64,000 nucleotides of DNA from NCBI RefSeq assembly GCF_040008265.1, contig NZ_CP155620.1:1789380-1853379 (forward strand), in the 5' to 3' direction. Positions 29,035 to 39,441 of this stretch are shown piece after piece; the stretch's first letter is position 1, and the number at the start of each line of letters is the position of its first letter. Source of the stretch: Campylobacter sp. CCS1377 (GTDB lineage Bacteria; Campylobacterota; Campylobacteria; Campylobacterales; Campylobacteraceae). Made by a program: the position numbers and the translations under genes. Below the pieces are notes generated by a model. It saw only the letters and a program-made list of their open reading frames with translations. It did not search any database and was not told the DNA's origin.

Positions 29035-29679
29035 ATGCAAAAAAAGACTATTTTATTTGACCTTGATGGAACGCTTATAGACTCAACTCCAGCCATTTTA
29101 AATTCCTGCAAAAACGCCTTTGAAAAACTTGATTTAACTCCTGCTTTGGATGAAGACATTAAAGCATTAATTGGATATCCTTTAGATGAAATGTTTATTA
29201 AACTTTATGGCAATAAAAAAGAACTAGCTCAAAATTTCATAGAATTTTACCGCGAGAAATATCATACAATTTATCTTGAACAAACCACCCTATTAGCCAG
29301 AGTAAAAGAAGCTCTAAATTTAGCTAGCAAATTTGCAGATTTAGGCATTGTTACAACAAAAGGAAGTCAATTTACTAAACCTTTATTGGATTTTTTAGGT
29401 ATAGGAAATTTCTTTCAAGTCATTATAGGGCGCAATGATGTAGTTTATCCAAAGCCACACAAAGAACCTATTGAAAAAGCTCTTTTGCAACTCAATAAAC
29501 CAAAAGATAATGCTTTTATGATAGGAGATACAAAACTTGATATTTTAGCGGCGAAAAATGCAAATATCAATGCCGTTGCAGTAAGCTGTGGTTATGAAAA
29601 AAAAGAAAGCTTACTTCTTGAAACTTCTTTTGTCAAGCAAGATGCTTACGATGCGGTTTTATTTATAAAGTCTTTATAA
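29035..29679 (+). CDS. HAD-superfamily phosphatase, phosphoglycolate phosphatase-like
   Basis: A 214-residue hydrolase. The HAD motif I is FDLDGTLIDST with both catalytic Asp, motif II is VTTKGS, motif III is the Lys in KPHKEP and motif IV is GDTKLDILAAKNA. An alpha-helical cap lies between motifs I and II. It resembles Gph, which removes 2-phosphoglycolate; the exact substrate is not determined. It lies between cadF and por in the same order as in C. jejuni. Confidence 0.85.
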   Translation: MQKKTILFDLDGTLIDSTPAILNSCKNAFEKLDLTPALDEDIKALIGYPLDEMFIKLYGNKKELAQNFIEFYREKYHTIYLEQTTLLARVKEALNLASKFADLGIVTTKGSQFTKPLLDFLGIGNFFQVIIGRNDVVYPKPHKEPIEKALLQLNKPKDNAFMIGDTKLDILAAKNANINAVAVSCGYEKKESLLLETSFVKQDAYDAVLFIKSL

Positions 29680-29759
29680 ATTTTTGCAATTAACTATCTT
29701 TTAAGAGAATTATGATATAGTTTAAAATTACAAAATAATTACTAATTAAGGAAATACTA

Positions 29760-32700
29760 ATGAAAAAAAATATGAAAACCATGGACGGTAACGAAGCTAC
29801 CGCTTATGCTTCGTATGCTTTCACTGAAGTTGCTGGAATTTATCCTATTACCCCAAGTTCTCCTATGGCTGATTATACCGATATATGGGCTGCAGCTGGT
29901 AAAAAAAATCTTTTTGGTATTCCTGTAAAAATTATCGAAATGCAAAGTGAGGCCGGAGCGGCTGGAACAGTGCATGGATCACTTCAAGCAGGCTCTTTAA
30001 CTACAACCTACACAGCCTCTCAAGGACTTTTACTTAAAATACCTAATATGTACAAAATCGCTGGACAACTCTTGCCAGGCGTTATCCATGTTGCTGCAAG
30101 ATCTCTAGCTTCTCAAGCATTGTCTATATTTGGAGATCATCAAGATATTTATGCTGCAAGACAGATTGGCTTTGCTATGTTATGCTCACACTCAGTTCAA
30201 GAGAGTATGGATTTGGCAGGAATAGCTCACTTAGCAGCTATTAAAGGTCGTGTGCCATTTTTACATTTTTTTGATGGCTTTAGAACAAGTCATGAAATTC
30301 AAAAAATCGAAGTGATGGATTATGAACACTTTGATCGTTTGCTTGATAGAAAAGCTCTTTTAGATTTTAGAAATTCCTGTCTTACTCCAGAAAATCCTAA
30401 AACACGAGGAACAGCACAAAATGATGATATTTATTTCCAAACTCGCGAAATTTCAAATAAATTCTATAACGCTATACCTGATATTGTCAATGAATACATG
30501 CAAGAAATTTCAAAAATCACCGGCAGAGAATACAAACCTTTTGTATATTACGGACATAAAGAACCTGAAAGAATTATCATTGCTATGGGTTCAGTGACTC
30601 AAACCCTTGAAGAAGTTGTCGACCATTTAAATTCCAAAGGTGAAAAAGTCGGAGTTTTTAAAGTTTATCTTTATCGTCCATTTAGTTTAAAATATTTCTT
30701 TGATGTAATGCCAAAATCTGTGAAAAAAATTGCTGTTTTAGACAGAACAAAAGAACCAGGAAGTCTTGGGGAACCGCTTTATCTTGATGTTAAAACAGCC
30801 TTTTATGGAAGAGAAAATTGTCCTATCATTGTAGGCGGTAGATATGGACTTTCTTCAAAAGATGTTGATCCGGCTCAAATGATAGCGGTGTTTGAAAATT
30901 TAAAACTTGATGAACCAAAAGATGGCTTTACAGTGGGCATTATCGATGATGTTACCCATACTTCTTTAAGCGTAGGTGAAAAAATTTCACTTGGTGATGA
31001 AAGCACGATAGAATGCTTATTTTATGGACTTGGTGCTGATGGAACTGTAGGAGCAAATAAAAATTCCATTAAAATCATCGGAGATAATACAGATTATTAC
31101 GCACAAGCTTATTTTGCTTATGATTCTAAAAAATCAGGTGGTTACACAAGAAGTCATTTGCGTTTTTCTAAAAAACCTATTCGCTCGACCTATCTTGTTT
31201 CTACTCCGCATTTTATTGCCTGTTCAGTAGCCGCTTATCTTGAAATTTATGATGTATTGGCAGGAATTCGCAAAGGTGGAACTTTCCTTTTAAATAGCAT
31301 TTGGAGTGCAGAAGAAACCATTAAACAAATTCCAAATGAAGTCAAAAAAGTTTTAGCTGAAAAAGAAGTAAATTTTTATATCATTAATGCGACTAAATTA
31401 GCCCGTGATATAGGACTTGGAAACCGCACAAATACCATCATGCAATCAGCATTTTTCAAACTTGCCAATATCATTCCTTACGAAGAAGCACAAAAATACA
31501 TGAAAGAGCTTGCTTATAAGTCCTATAGTAAAAAAGGTGATGCGATTGTAGAAATGAATTATAAAGCCATTGATGTGGGTGCAGATGGGCTTGTAAAAGT
31601 CGAAGTGGATCCAAATTGGAAAAATTTAGAACCAAGCAAAAAAGAACAAGTTAATGTTTATAAAGGCACTGAATTTGTTGAAAAAATTGTCAAACCTATG
31701 AATGCCGCAAAAGGCGATGATTTACCTGTTTCTGCGTTTTTGGGCTATGAAGATGGAAGTTTTGAACATGGCACAACAGAGTATGAAAAACGTGGTGTTG
31801 GAGTAATGGTTCCAAGATGGATAGAAGCAAATTGTATTCAGTGTAATCAATGTGCCTCTGTTTGTCCACATGCGGTAATCAGACCATTTTTAATTAATGA
31901 CGATGAAATGGCAAAAGCACCACGCGGAGTAAAAGATCACGCACTAGAGGCTAAAGGAACTAAAGGTGAAAAATTAAGCTTTAAAATTCAAATTTCTCCG
32001 CTTGATTGCACCGGTTGCGAGCTTTGTGTGCATGAGTGTCCAACTAAGGAAAAATCTTTAGTTATGGTTCCACTTCAAGAGGAGATGGACTTTGGGGAAC
32101 AAGAAAATGCAGATTATTTATTTAAACAAGTTAGCTACAAAGATGATATTTTAAATAAAGAAAGTGTCAAAGGTGCTCAATTTTCTCAACCGCTTTTTGA
32201 ATTCCACGGCGCATGCCCTGGATGTGGTGAAACTCCTTATATTACATTGGTTACAAGATTATTTGGTGAAAGAATGATTATCGCTAATGCTACAGGTTGT
32301 AGCTCAATTTATGGTGGTTCAGCTCCTTCAACTCCATACAGAAAAAGTGTGAAAAACGGACATGGACCTGCATGGGCAAATTCACTTTTTGAAGACAATG
32401 CAGAATTTGGACTTGGTATGAAAGTGGCTACTGAAAATACAAGACACAGAATAGAGCATATTATGAATGAAAATATGCAAAGCGTTCCAAATGCCTTATC
32501 TGCACTTTTTAAAGATTGGATAGCAAATAAAGACAATGGTGTAAAATCTATAGAAATCAGAGATAAAATGTTGCCTATTTTAGAGCAAAACTCTAACATT
32601 AAAGGCGTTAATGATATATTAAATTTAAAACACTTCTTAACCAAAAAATCTCATTGGATATTTGGTGGAGATGGCTGGGCTTATGATATCGGCTATGGCG

Positions 32701-33320
32701 GACTTGACCATGTTTTGGCAAGTGGGGAAAATGTTAATATTTTAGTGCTTGATACTGAGGTTTATTCAAACACTGGTGGTCAAAGCTCGAAATCTTCGCG
32801 CACAGGTGCAGTGGCTCAATTTGCCGCAGCAGGAAAACCTTTACAGAAAAAAGACTTAGGACAAATTGCAATGACTTATGGTTATATTTTTGTAGCACAA
32901 GTCAATTCTACAGCAAATTACAGCCATTTAATCAAAGCTATGATAGCTGCCGAAGCTTATGATGGCCCTTCTTTAATCATCTGTTACTCACCTTGTATTG
33001 CACACGGTATTAAAGGTGGACTTGGATACTCAGGAGAACAAGGAGAACTTGCGACAAAATGCGGTTATTGGCCACTTTACACTTTTGATCCAAGATTAGA
33101 AGAAGAAGGTAAAAATCCTCTAACTATGGTAGGAAAAGAGCCTGATTGGGATCTTTATGAAAGCTTTTTGATGAATGAGGTGCGTTATAATTCTTTGAAA
33201 AAATCAAATCCAGAGCACGCAAAAGAACTTTTTGAGCGCAACAAAAAAGACGCTCAACGCCGTTACAGACAACTTAAACGCATTGCTTTAGCTGATTTTA
33301 GCAATGAAAAAGAAGAATAA
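29760..33320 (+). CDS. por: Pyruvate:flavodoxin/ferredoxin oxidoreductase, single-chain
   Basis: Oxidatively decarboxylates pyruvate to acetyl-CoA and reduces flavodoxin. The 1186 aa is the full-length fused homodimeric form: an N-terminal pyrimidine-binding part (GNEATAYASYAFTEVAGIYPITPSSPM) and two [4Fe-4S] motifs at about residues 696-760 (CIQCNQCASVCPH and CTGCELCVHECP). The C-terminal TPP/cluster domain has ACPGCGETPYITL and GDGWAYDIGYGGLDHVL with the NTGGQSSK loop. Its ATG follows AAGGAAATA. It is immediately upstream of the cts genes, overlapping the next ORF by 17 bases. It is oxygen-sensitive, in keeping with microaerophily. Confidence 0.96.
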   Translation: MKKNMKTMDGNEATAYASYAFTEVAGIYPITPSSPMADYTDIWAAAGKKNLFGIPVKIIEMQSEAGAAGTVHGSLQAGSLTTTYTASQGLLLKIPNMYKIAGQLLPGVIHVAARSLASQALSIFGDHQDIYAARQIGFAMLCSHSVQESMDLAGIAHLAAIKGRVPFLHFFDGFRTSHEIQKIEVMDYEHFDRLLDRKALLDFRNSCLTPENPKTRGTAQNDDIYFQTREISNKFYNAIPDIVNEYMQEISKITGREYKPFVYYGHKEPERIIIAMGSVTQTLEEVVDHLNSKGEKVGVFKVYLYRPFSLKYFFDVMPKSVKKIAVLDRTKEPGSLGEPLYLDVKTAFYGRENCPIIVGGRYGLSSKDVDPAQMIAVFENLKLDEPKDGFTVGIIDDVTHTSLSVGEKISLGDESTIECLFYGLGADGTVGANKNSIKIIGDNTDYYAQAYFAYDSKKSGGYTRSHLRFSKKPIRSTYLVSTPHFIACSVAAYLEIYDVLAGIRKGGTFLLNSIWSAEETIKQIPNEVKKVLAEKEVNFYIINATKLARDIGLGNRTNTIMQSAFFKLANIIPYEEAQKYMKELAYKSYSKKGDAIVEMNYKAIDVGADGLVKVEVDPNWKNLEPSKKEQVNVYKGTEFVEKIVKPMNAAKGDDLPVSAFLGYEDGSFEHGTTEYEKRGVGVMVPRWIEANCIQCNQCASVCPHAVIRPFLINDDEMAKAPRGVKDHALEAKGTKGEKLSFKIQISPLDCTGCELCVHECPTKEKSLVMVPLQEEMDFGEQENADYLFKQVSYKDDILNKESVKGAQFSQPLFEFHGACPGCGETPYITLVTRLFGERMIIANATGCSSIYGGSAPSTPYRKSVKNGHGPAWANSLFEDNAEFGLGMKVATENTRHRIEHIMNENMQSVPNALSALFKDWIANKDNGVKSIEIRDKMLPILEQNSNIKGVNDILNLKHFLTKKSHWIFGGDGWAYDIGYGGLDHVLASGENVNILVLDTEVYSNTGGQSSKSSRTGAVAQFAAAGKPLQKKDLGQIAMTYGYIFVAQVNSTANYSHLIKAMIAAEAYDGPSLIICYSPCIAHGIKGGLGYSGEQGELATKCGYWPLYTFDPRLEEEGKNPLTMVGKEPDWDLYESFLMNEVRYNSLKKSNPEHAKELFERNKKDAQRRYRQLKRIALADFSNEKEE

Positions 33321-33654
33321 AAGTTTATTGATAATCATTTTGCTGATATGTGTCACTTCACTATCAGCAAACATCTTGCTTGATGTCAATTTTTTAGAGA
33401 GAAAAACCCATTATGATTTTTCTTCCCTGCAAAGTCCTTTTAAAAATAACGAAATTTCAGATCAAGGATTTAAACTGCAAGCTATTTTTGCCAATCAAGC
33501 TAAAATTAATAATATATGGTACAAAAAAGGTGATTTTTTAAAAAACTATAAAATTTTAGACATTTGCAAAGATTATGTACTTTTAGAGCATTATAATGGG
33601 GATCAGATGTATCTGAAATTTAAAAAAGAAAGCAAAATTAATGTTAATTTTTAG
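33304..33654 (+). CDS. Small exported protein at the head of the cts operon (Cj1475-like)
   Basis: A 116-residue protein with an N-terminal hydrophobic segment (residues 6-22, KSLLIIILLICVTSLSA) and then a short soluble part with a beta pattern (FKLQAIFANQAKINNIWYKKGDFL). The latter resembles the PilP/GspC-like small domain that recognises secretins. It overlaps por by 17 bases and the secretin gene by 14. An inner-membrane partner for the CtsD secretin is a reasonable inference; the family is not certain. Confidence 0.72.
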   Translation: MKKKNKSLLIIILLICVTSLSANILLDVNFLERKTHYDFSSLQSPFKNNEISDQGFKLQAIFANQAKINNIWYKKGDFLKNYKILDICKDYVLLEHYNGDQMYLKFKKESKINVNF

Positions 33655-35074
33655 AGTAGTTTTATTAATAATATTTTTTCTTAGTGCCTCAAAAGCCAAT
33701 GAATGCCAAAAAAAGCTTTTTGATATGCGTATAATGGAAGCAGTAAGCATAGAAGAGAGTTTGGAACATTTTTCGAATTTATGCTCCTTTAGCATAGTTG
33801 TAAAAGATGATTTGGCTAAAGATAAATTGCTAAAAATGCAAAAAAATATCAATGTTAGTCAAATGAGCTTGGATGAAATTTTTGACCTTTTAATTAAAGA
33901 AAATAACTTAAACTACGAATTTGATGGCAAAATTCTAAAAATTTCAGGACTAATTACTCAAAGCTTTAAAATCAACTATATTACTTCAGTCAGAGAAGGA
34001 CAAAGCATTACAAAAGCATCCGTAGATGCAAAACCAAAACAAGCAGAATACAGTATTAGAGATGGGGATTTAGAAGATAATATGATTAAAACCTCTGAAA
34101 AATTTGACTTTTGGATCACCATAGAAAAAGAACTACTTGCCCTACTTAACAATGGTCGCGAAGTTTATGAAGTAAAAAATCCCATCATAAACTCAAACGC
34201 AGGTATTATAACCATCACAGGTACAAATTCTCAAATTGCAAGAGCCAATGTCTATCTTAAAGAACTAGAGCAAAGACTTAAAAAGCAAGTTATTATCGAT
34301 GTAAGCATTATTGCTGTAAATTTGGATAATAAACACACAAGTGGAATTAACTGGCAAAATTTCAATCTCAATTTTGCTACAACAACTAGCGATGGAAAAA
34401 ATTCATCTATACAATTTGATTATAAAGACAAAGGGGTATTTGTTAAAAATTTAGGTTTTAGAGTAGATATGGACTTTAGTTCGGTTTTAAATTTCTTGTC
34501 CCAAAGCGGAAAAACACAAGTTTTATCAAATCCAAAATTAATGGCACTGAATAACCAACAGGCTATTATTTCGATAGGCGATACAATCAATTATCAAGTT
34601 AAAGAAAGTTCAAAAGGCACAGAAAATGGCACAACAGTGAGTGAAACTTATAATAATTATTCTATTTTTGTAGGCATTTTACTCAATATCTTACCTGAAA
34701 TTTCAGATGATGGAAAAATCATGCTGCGTATCAACCCAAGTCTTAGTAATTTTAAATACGCCCAAGATAATCGTCGTCAAAATACTCCGCGCACTATAGC
34801 GCCCGATACCATACAAAAAAAGTTATCTACCGTTGTGCAAGTTGAAAACAACCAAAGTCTAATTTTGGGTGGACTTATTAGCAGAAACAACCAATTTGAT
34901 GAGAGTTCTGTTAATTTTTTATCTAAAATTCCACTCCTAGGAGCTTTATTTCAAGGCGATCAAAGTGTCGATAATGCTACAGAAATTGTTTTCATCATAA
35001 CCCCAGTAATTGTTGATAATAAAAACACCCATCCTTCCTTAAAAGATCTAGGATTTAAGCACTATGAACTCTGA
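33641..35074 (+). CDS. ctsD: CtsD, secretin of the transformation/type II secretion-like system
   Basis: A 477-residue outer membrane secretin (PulD/PilQ family). It has a signal sequence, N-domains with the STN-like DLLIKENNLNYEFDGKILKISG, and a secretin domain from about residue 220. The domain includes GKTQVLSNPKLMALNNQQAIISIGDTINY and the C-terminal VENNQSLILGGLISR...PLLGALFQ signature. It forms the channel used for DNA uptake in C. jejuni. It overlaps its neighbours by 14 and 11 bases in one operon. Confidence 0.93.
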   Translation: MLIFRVVLLIIFFLSASKANECQKKLFDMRIMEAVSIEESLEHFSNLCSFSIVVKDDLAKDKLLKMQKNINVSQMSLDEIFDLLIKENNLNYEFDGKILKISGLITQSFKINYITSVREGQSITKASVDAKPKQAEYSIRDGDLEDNMIKTSEKFDFWITIEKELLALLNNGREVYEVKNPIINSNAGIITITGTNSQIARANVYLKELEQRLKKQVIIDVSIIAVNLDNKHTSGINWQNFNLNFATTTSDGKNSSIQFDYKDKGVFVKNLGFRVDMDFSSVLNFLSQSGKTQVLSNPKLMALNNQQAIISIGDTINYQVKESSKGTENGTTVSETYNNYSIFVGILLNILPEISDDGKIMLRINPSLSNFKYAQDNRRQNTPRTIAPDTIQKKLSTVVQVENNQSLILGGLISRNNQFDESSVNFLSKIPLLGALFQGDQSVDNATEIVFIITPVIVDNKNTHPSLKDLGFKHYEL

Positions 35075-35747
35075 TTTTGTTCCATTAAAACAGCATACTA
35101 ATGCCCTTGAAATAATACAAAATACATCAAATCAACAAATCATCATCTTGCTTGGGAAAAGTGGTAGTGGAAAAAGTTTTTTACTCAAGCAACTTACTAA
35201 AACATCAAGAACTTTTTTATTTTCAGAACCGTTTTTTGATGAAATAAATTTTTTAAATACTCTTGGAAGCGTAATTCTAAACAAACAAACCTCATCACTT
35301 CAAGATTTTATTTCTTTTGCAAAAAATAGCAAAGAGCATTATCTTATTTTACTTGATGAAGCAGGAATGTATGAAGAGGCTTTACTTGAAAAAATCAGAA
35401 TTTTAAGTGATTTCAAAAATTTCGTCTTTATTCTAAGTACACATAAAATTCACAAAATATTTGAAAAAGAGCATTTTAAAAGCCGCATTGGAAATATTAT
35501 CGTCTTAAATGAATTATCCAAAGAAGAATTATCATTTTACATTAACACAAAATTTCAACTAAAAAAGCCTTTTGTAGATAAAGAATTAAAATTACTACAA
35601 AAAATCAGTTTAAATAATTTAAGAACAATAGATCAAATTCTACATACTTTTATCGCACTTTACGCATATTACGAAAAACAAAAACTTGAAAAAAGCTCTA
35701 AATTTTTACTCGAACTTTGCGCATTACATCATAATCTAAGGTTGTAA
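35064..35747 (+). CDS. ctsP: CtsP, P-loop ATPase of the transformation system
   Basis: A 227-residue nucleotide-binding protein with Walker A LLGKSGSGKSFLL (residues 30-42) and Walker B HYLILLDEAGMYEE (about residue 100), related to ExeA-type AAA ATPases. In C. jejuni, CtsP is needed for natural transformation and interacts with CtsX. It overlaps ctsD and is followed by the next gene after one base. Confidence 0.9.
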   Translation: MNSDFVPLKQHTNALEIIQNTSNQQIIILLGKSGSGKSFLLKQLTKTSRTFLFSEPFFDEINFLNTLGSVILNKQTSSLQDFISFAKNSKEHYLILLDEAGMYEEALLEKIRILSDFKNFVFILSTHKIHKIFEKEHFKSRIGNIIVLNELSKEELSFYINTKFQLKKPFVDKELKLLQKISLNNLRTIDQILHTFIALYAYYEKQKLEKSSKFLLELCALHHNLRL

Positions 35748-35748
35748 A

Positions 35749-36366
35749 ATGAATAAAATTCAAATTCAAGAACTCGAACTCAAACATAAAAAATTTAAAC
35801 AAAAACGTTATATAAAATTCAGTCTTTTAGGTGTTTTAGTATTTTGTTTATGCTTTGCAAGTTTTATACTTTTCAAATATTTGCAAAATCAACAGCATAC
35901 TTTGAATTTAGCCCTAAAAGAAAAAAAGAATTTACAAAATAAACTTCAAGATGCAAAAATTATCCAAGAAAAAAATAAAATTTTACAAAACAAAACCACG
36001 CTTAATGCCCAAGAAACACCACATATTCAAACCATAAATTTAAGCACAACAAATGAGCTAAAAATCATAGTGCAAAGCTATGAAGCAAGCATTCCTGAGC
36101 TTAGAAGTGATTTTTATGCACATCCTAATTATAAAAGCGCTATTAAACTTTCAAAAATTTATTATCAAAATAAAGATTATAAAAAATCTATTTTTTGGTC
36201 CTTAAAAGCAAACGAACTTAATAAAAATAACCAAGAATCGTGGCTAATGTTTGCAAAAGCAAAAATTGCTCTAGGTCAAAAAGAAGAGGCTATAAAAGCA
36301 CTTTCTAATTATATGAGTTTTTATGATTCAAATAATATTGATCAATTCTTAAGTCAAATCAAATGA
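35749..36366 (+). CDS. Membrane-anchored TPR-containing protein of the cts operon
   Basis: A 205-residue protein. A basic N-terminus (residues 1-27) and one membrane span (about 28-48) are followed by a Lys/Gln-rich coiled-coil stretch. The last 80 residues hold TPR-like helices (YKSAIKLSKIYYQNKDYKKSIFWSLKANELNKNNQESW is the clearest unit). It sits between ctsP and ctsE, overlapping ctsE by 4 bases, like Cj1472. A structural role in the transformation apparatus is inferred from position. Confidence 0.78.
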   Translation: MNKIQIQELELKHKKFKQKRYIKFSLLGVLVFCLCFASFILFKYLQNQQHTLNLALKEKKNLQNKLQDAKIIQEKNKILQNKTTLNAQETPHIQTINLSTTNELKIIVQSYEASIPELRSDFYAHPNYKSAIKLSKIYYQNKDYKKSIFWSLKANELNKNNQESWLMFAKAKIALGQKEEAIKALSNYMSFYDSNNIDQFLSQIK

Positions 36367-38006
36367 AAAACATAGAAATTTTACACTCTAAACTCAAAGA
36401 ACAAGGCTTATTAAATCCCGAATGCGATTTTTCAAATTTAGATTTTTCTCTCATTAAAGAGTGTGTTTATAAACTTTATGAAAAAGATATTTTAGATATT
36501 TTTGAACTTTGTGCTTATTTTAAGCAAAATTTAGACAGTTTTTTGCAAGGTTTTGCTCTGTATAAAAAATTAAATTTCATACAAGAACCTTTAGCCAACC
36601 TTACACTTTTTAAATGCTTTAATAGCCAAATTTTACAAACGTATCAAATTTTACCCTTTAAAGAAGATGAAAATAATATTTACCTAGCTTGCACTAAACC
36701 TTGTTCTTTTGAACTTATAGATAAATTGCAAAATGGATCTAAAGACAAATTTATACAATTATGCATTGCAAATCCTTTAAAAATCAAAACTATCCTAGAA
36801 AGGCTTTCTTTGCAAGTTGAACTTGCCAAACTTGCAGAAAAACTTAAAACCGAATTGGGCGGGAAACTAGAAAACGAACAAAAAAGTGCCATTGCCAAAA
36901 TTCACGATCTTATCTTAAGCCAAGCCATCAAACAAAAAGCAAGCGATATACATATAGAACCAAGAAATGATGATGCTTTGGTGCGTTTTAGAAAAGATGG
37001 AATTTTAAGCGAATTTGTTATTTTAGAAAAAGAACTTTATCAGGCTTTAGTTTTTTACATCAAACTAAGTGCACATTTAAATGTTGCAGAACAAAGAAAA
37101 GCTCAAGACGGCAGTTTTAGTATGCAAATACAAAATTTAGAATTTGATTTTAGAATTTCATCTTTGCCTTTAATTTATGGGGAAAGCATTGTTATTAGAA
37201 TACTTGAAAGAAAAAAAGATTTTACGAGCCTTCAAAACTTACATTTTGGAAAAACAAATTTAAAACACCTTCAAAATAATATCAATCAACCTTATGGAAT
37301 GATTTTATTAACAGGTCCAACAGGAAGTGGGAAAAGTACTACTTTATACTCTATACTCAATGAAATAAAATCTATAGAAAAAAAGATCATTACTCTTGAA
37401 GATCCGATCGAATACAAAATTCCACTCGTGCAACAAACCATGCTAAATTCAAAAGCGGGACTTGATTTTAACAATGCTTTAAGAGCGATTTTAAGGCAAG
37501 ATCCTGATGTAATTATGGTAGGGGAAATTCGTGATGAAGAAAGTCTTGATATTGCTATAAAATCAGCACTTACAGGACATTTAATGCTAAGTACTCTACA
37601 CACCAATGATTCCATTTCTGCGATAGTTAGAATGCTAGATATGAAAGCCAAGCCTTATTTACTCTCATCGGCCCTAAATTTAATCATCGCACAAAGACTT
37701 GTAAGAAAACTTTGCACGCATTGTTGTTATGAAATTTCTTATGAAGATGAAAAAATTCAAGGCAAATTTTATGAAAGCAAGGGTTGTATTTATTGCTCTA
37801 ATACAGGTTTTTTAGGCAGAGAATTAATTTGCGAAGCGCTTAATATAGATGATGATATGCGGGAATTAATCAGACGCAATGCTAATAAAAGCGAAATTTT
37901 AGCCTATCTGCAAAACAACGGTTTTCAAACCATGTTTGAAATGGGCATAGAAAAAGCTAGAAAAGGCATTACAAGTCTTGGAGAAATTTTAAGGGTTACG
38001 CGGTGA
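36363..38006 (+). CDS. ctsE: CtsE, GspE/PilB-family assembly ATPase
   Basis: A 547-residue cytosolic secretion ATPase. The N-terminal domain leads into the nucleotide-binding core with Walker A LTGPTGSGKSTTLY, Asp box ITLEDPIEY, Walker B QDPDVIMVGEIRDEES and the His box LMLSTLHTND. A zinc-binding four-Cys element (CTHC and CIYC) follows near residue 460. It drives the type II-like apparatus for DNA uptake. It overlaps both neighbouring genes by 4 bases (ATGA and GTGA junctions). Confidence 0.94.
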   Translation: MKNIEILHSKLKEQGLLNPECDFSNLDFSLIKECVYKLYEKDILDIFELCAYFKQNLDSFLQGFALYKKLNFIQEPLANLTLFKCFNSQILQTYQILPFKEDENNIYLACTKPCSFELIDKLQNGSKDKFIQLCIANPLKIKTILERLSLQVELAKLAEKLKTELGGKLENEQKSAIAKIHDLILSQAIKQKASDIHIEPRNDDALVRFRKDGILSEFVILEKELYQALVFYIKLSAHLNVAEQRKAQDGSFSMQIQNLEFDFRISSLPLIYGESIVIRILERKKDFTSLQNLHFGKTNLKHLQNNINQPYGMILLTGPTGSGKSTTLYSILNEIKSIEKKIITLEDPIEYKIPLVQQTMLNSKAGLDFNNALRAILRQDPDVIMVGEIRDEESLDIAIKSALTGHLMLSTLHTNDSISAIVRMLDMKAKPYLLSSALNLIIAQRLVRKLCTHCCYEISYEDEKIQGKFYESKGCIYCSNTGFLGRELICEALNIDDDMRELIRRNANKSEILAYLQNNGFQTMFEMGIEKARKGITSLGEILRVTR

Positions 38007-39196
38007 AAAAATATGAATTTTTAATCTCAAAAAACAATCACACTAAAAAGCTGATTATCAAAGCCCATACGAGATTTGAAGCACAAAGCCGAATTCTAAA
38101 ACAAGGTTTTAAAATTCTTGAATTTAAAGAACTTAGCAAAACAAATTATTACAGCAGAAATTTAAATAAAGAAATCAGTCATATTTTTAAAGAATTATCT
38201 TTGCTTCTTGAAGTAGGGCTTAGCATAGAACAAGCTCTTAATGAGCTTTGCAAGCACAAATACAATAAAAACATCGATGCTTTTTTAAACAAAGTTCGTG
38301 GAAATATAGCCAGCGGTCAAAGTCTTCATAAGGCCTTAGAAAATTCTTCGGTGCATATCACGCAAAGTGATTTGGCTTTAATTAAAATGGGCGAAAATAT
38401 GGGCGATCTAGCCTTTGTATTTGCAAAAATTTCTGAAATTCACGAAAAAAAACTTATAACTAAAAAACGACTAAAAAAGGCGCTAAATTATCCTATAATC
38501 GTACTTGTGGCATTGTTTATAGCCTTTTTATCGCTCATGCTTTTTGTTGTGCCACAATTTAAAACCATATTTGATGATTTTAATGTCAATCTACCTTTAA
38601 TTACGCAAATTATTTTAGGTTTGTATGAATTTTTAGATTCTTATTATATGATTTTAATTCCAAGTCTTTTAAGCACTTTTATAGGATTTTTCACCATTTA
38701 TAAATACAATGCAAATTTTGCCTACAAAAGCGATCGTTTTATCCTTAAAATTCCCATCATCGGCAAAATCATTTTTTACACTCAAGCTTATTATTTTTTC
38801 CTTATTTTGGGGCTTTTGTTGCGTGTGGGTATCGATGCAAGTAAAGCTTTAAATTTAGCTTGTATGGGCGTTGAAAATAAATTTTTATCTCAAGAATATA
38901 AACAAATTGATGATCTTTGCAAACAAGGATTGGAATTTGATGAAGCTTTTAATAAGACAAAGCTTTTCGAAGGAATGATAGTGCAAATGTTAAGCGTTGC
39001 GATGAAAAGCTCTAAGCTTGATTTTATGTGTGAAAAAATCGCTTTATATTATCAGAATAAACAAGAAAATTTGGTAGAAAAATTTTTCATTTTCTTAGAG
39101 CCTGCACTCACTTTAATGGTCGCTATAATGGTACTTTTATTGGCTTTGGGGATTTTTTTACCTATGTGGGAACTTAGCACTTTTGCGAATTTTTAA
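38003..39196 (+). CDS. ctsF: CtsF, GspF/PilC-family inner membrane platform protein
   Basis: A 397-residue membrane protein beginning at GTG (38003). It has two GspF domains: the first around residues 57-180 (ELSLLLEVGLSIEQALNELCKH) and the second around 260-380 (LILGLLLRVGIDASKALNLA). Membrane spans follow each half and one closes the protein. It forms the inner membrane platform acted on by CtsE. It is the last gene of the cts operon; its 3' end overlaps a small minus-strand ORF by 23 bases. Confidence 0.92.
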   Translation: MKKYEFLISKNNHTKKLIIKAHTRFEAQSRILKQGFKILEFKELSKTNYYSRNLNKEISHIFKELSLLLEVGLSIEQALNELCKHKYNKNIDAFLNKVRGNIASGQSLHKALENSSVHITQSDLALIKMGENMGDLAFVFAKISEIHEKKLITKKRLKKALNYPIIVLVALFIAFLSLMLFVVPQFKTIFDDFNVNLPLITQIILGLYEFLDSYYMILIPSLLSTFIGFFTIYKYNANFAYKSDRFILKIPIIGKIIFYTQAYYFFLILGLLLRVGIDASKALNLACMGVENKFLSQEYKQIDDLCKQGLEFDEAFNKTKLFEGMIVQMLSVAMKSSKLDFMCEKIALYYQNKQENLVEKFFIFLEPALTLMVAIMVLLLALGIFLPMWELSTFANF

Positions 39197-39365
39197 CATC
39201 AAGTAAATTTTCTAAATCTTCACATTCTTTTTTAAGTTTATCTAATATCTCTTGTGCCTTTAAACCTAGCATCAAAAGCTCATAAACCTTTGGGCGATCT
39301 TTTTTCCATTTACGCAAAGTTTTGACATTGATATCTAATTTTCCTGCTATATCTCTTTGAGTCAT
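39174..39365 (-). CDS. Small helix-turn-helix protein, 63 aa
   Basis: The sequence MTQRDIAGKLDINVKTLRKWKKDRP reads as a helix-turn-helix of the Xre/transposase-like kind, followed by a charged helix (LDKLKKECEDLENLL). I chose the ATG at 39365 because the upstream extension to 39419 would begin with TTG without a ribosome binding site; the longer form has 81 residues. It overlaps the 3' end of ctsF antisense, as a similar small gene (Cj1469-like) does in C. jejuni. A DNA-binding role is possible but unproven. Confidence 0.6.
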   Translation of the reverse strand: MTQRDIAGKLDINVKTLRKWKKDRPKVYELLMLGLKAQEILDKLKKECEDLENLLDVKNSQKC

Positions 39366-39441
39366 TAAAAATCCAATTTTTTTTCTTAATTTAGCAATAA
39401 AGCCTTTAAAAGAAAACAAGTTTTTAAATTTAAGGTTAAGA